From: Eubacteriales Family XIII. Incertae Sedis bacterium
GTDB taxonomy: Bacteria > Bacillota > Clostridia > Peptostreptococcales > Anaerovoracaceae
DNA: 6,450 nucleotides
Assembly: GCA_031255695.1 (NCBI GenBank)
Contig: JAIRSA010000110.1
Span: forward strand, 1-6,450
Direction of reading: 5' to 3'
In this document: positions 6,125-6,450 of the stretch, piece by piece
Layout: every line of letters starts with the position of its first letter
How positions within the stretch are numbered: the stretch's first letter is position 1
The notes under the pieces: generated by a model
What the model saw: the letters and a program-made list of their open reading frames with translations, nothing else
The model's database searches: none
What the model was told of the DNA's origin: nothing
Made by a program: the position numbers and the translations under genes

Positions 6125-6152
6125 ATAGTTCACGCATACGGGGGGCGGGACG
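6125..6152. repeat. 27/28-base direct repeat, copy 1
   Basis: Shares the pattern ATAGnnCACGyATACG, a G-run and CGGGACG with 6187-6213. This copy has six G in the run, the other five. Identity is 24 of 27 aligned bases plus one gap, with starts 62 bases apart. Confidence 0.8.
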
Positions 6153-6159
6153 CAAACTC

Positions 6160-6311
6160 GGCGAGGATTTCAACGGCACAAGAGACATAGCCCACGTATA
6201 CGGGGGCGGGACGGCGGCCACGCATCCGCTTCCGTCGCTAATCGGGCATTTCCTGCGGCCCTGCTCGCAGACTTTGGGAGCTTGCTCAAACTCGCTTCGC
6301 TCAAACAGTGA
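6160..6311 (+). pseudogene. Possible decayed DHH/DHHA1-type phosphoesterase fragment
   Basis: From 6160 one frame reads GEDFNGTRDIAHVYGGG. The next frame from 6213 reads GGHASAS and continues open to TGA at 6309-6311. Together they resemble the conserved end of the DHHA1 domain (an IA..YGGGGH..AS motif) of DHH phosphoesterases. The halves are out of register by 5 extra bases (about GGGAC, 6208-6212), whose removal restores YGGGGHASAS. No N-terminal DHH domain or start codon is visible nearby. The match is by eye and short, so this is a weak call; an unrelated intergenic repeat is the main alternative. Confidence 0.25.
6187..6213. repeat. 27/28-base direct repeat, copy 2
   Basis: Second copy of 6125-6152. 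It covers the stretch translated IAHVYGGG in the possible DHHA1 remnant, while copy 1 gives VHAYGG in another frame, so part of the remnant may itself be duplicated. Confidence 0.8.
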
Positions 6312-6330
6312 GCCAAGTTCACCAAAGTCT
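6269..6330. repeat. 9-base inverted repeat with inner hairpin
   Basis: AGACTTTGG (6269-6277) and CCAAAGTCT (6322-6330) are perfect inverted copies. Inside, GCTCA (6299-6303) pairs with TGAGC (6309-6313), and GCTTGCTCAAAC (6280-6291) is nearly repeated at 6294-6306. No T-run follows on + and none precedes on -, so it is not a typical terminator; a dispersed-repeat core is possible. Confidence 0.5.
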
Positions 6331-6340
6331 TAGGAGCCAC

Positions 6341-6394
6341 ATGAAAATAAAGTTTACAAGCCAAATGCAAAGGTTGTTTCGTGCGGCGACTTAG
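6341..6394 (+). CDS. Possible 17-codon micro-ORF
   Basis: ATG at 6341 follows AGGAG (6332-6336) by 4 bases and encodes MKIKFTSQMQRLFRAAT before TAG at 6392-6394. It is basic and unrecognised. The good ribosome-binding site is its only support, and the surrounding sequence looks repeat-like, so chance or a gene remnant is as likely as a real peptide. Confidence 0.2.
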   Translation: MKIKFTSQMQRLFRAAT

Positions 6395-6450
6395 CTCACA
6401 AAGCCGGGAAATACAACCGATTCGCTCCAAGTCACTACAGCGTGGCCGCC

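Larger units (their letters stand above)
5647..6450. other. About 800 bases without a convincing full-length gene
   Basis: After the fusion gene no frame on either strand looks like a normal gene. Composition changes from GC-rich to mixed, with AT-rich islands near 5790-5820, 5935-6000 and 6060-6120. The first 90 bases contain a G-rich hairpin candidate (CGACG 5655-5659 with CGTCG 5675-5679) but no U-tract after it. The rest holds the hairpins, micro-ORFs, direct repeat and possible gene remnant listed separately. No tRNA, rRNA, DnaA-box cluster or CRISPR pattern is visible. Confidence 0.75.

Noticed and set aside
6170..6430. 86-codon open frame on the minus strand
   Set aside because: It needs a TTG start with no Shine-Dalgarno, spans the inverted and direct repeats, and lies antisense to the DHHA1-like stretch. 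It is the kind of ORF often over-annotated in repeats, though not fully excluded.
5647..6450. tRNA gene or CRISPR array in the 3' flank
   Set aside because: No GTTCGANNC T-arm or acceptor pairing is seen, and the only direct repeat has two copies, is imperfect, and lacks regular spacers.

Overview
This window carries the end of a classic chromosomal housekeeping cluster, khpB(jag)-mnmE-mnmG-rsmG, all on the + strand, followed by about 800 bases with no convincing full-length gene. The gene order matches the yidC-jag-mnmE-mnmG-rsmG cluster known mainly from Bacillota, so a Clostridia-like bacterium is the best guess (inference; no rRNA or species marker is present). The coding part is GC-rich but leans on AGG for Arg and ATA for Ile. 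The 3' flank is clearly more AT-rich.

Layout: bases 1-1209 encode the KhpB/Jag RNA-binding protein, which has an unusually long Arg/Gly/Ala-rich linker. Bases 1206-2750 encode the tRNA-modification GTPase MnmE, joined to khpB by a 4-base ATGA overlap and carrying a Gly-rich insertion of about 60 residues in its N-terminal domain. Bases 2758-5646 form one uninterrupted 962-codon frame. It reads as complete MnmG (about residues 1-623), a low-complexity linker of about 99 residues, and then complete RsmG (about 723-962). The cluster's last two genes are therefore fused into one polypeptide, which is the most notable thing here.

MnmE and MnmG together make the (carboxymethyl)aminomethyl modification of U34 in tRNAs that read NNA/NNG codons. 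RsmG methylates N7 of the 16S rRNA guanosine known as G527 in E. coli. KhpB is an RNA-binding regulator/chaperone. All of them serve translation or RNA, and the tight spacing (overlap of 4, then a gap of 7) suggests one transcript. All three proteins carry Gly/Ala/Ser-rich, repeat-containing disordered segments between or inside conserved domains, and the DNA repeats there point to local slippage or duplication.

The 3' flank (5647-6450) holds hairpins, an attenuator-like set of mutually exclusive helices (5861-5915), three very short ORFs preceded by Shine-Dalgarno-like sequence, a 27/28-base direct repeat, and a stretch whose translation resembles the C-terminal glycine motif of DHH/DHHA1 phosphoesterases but is split by a frame change. 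All calls in this flank are tentative.
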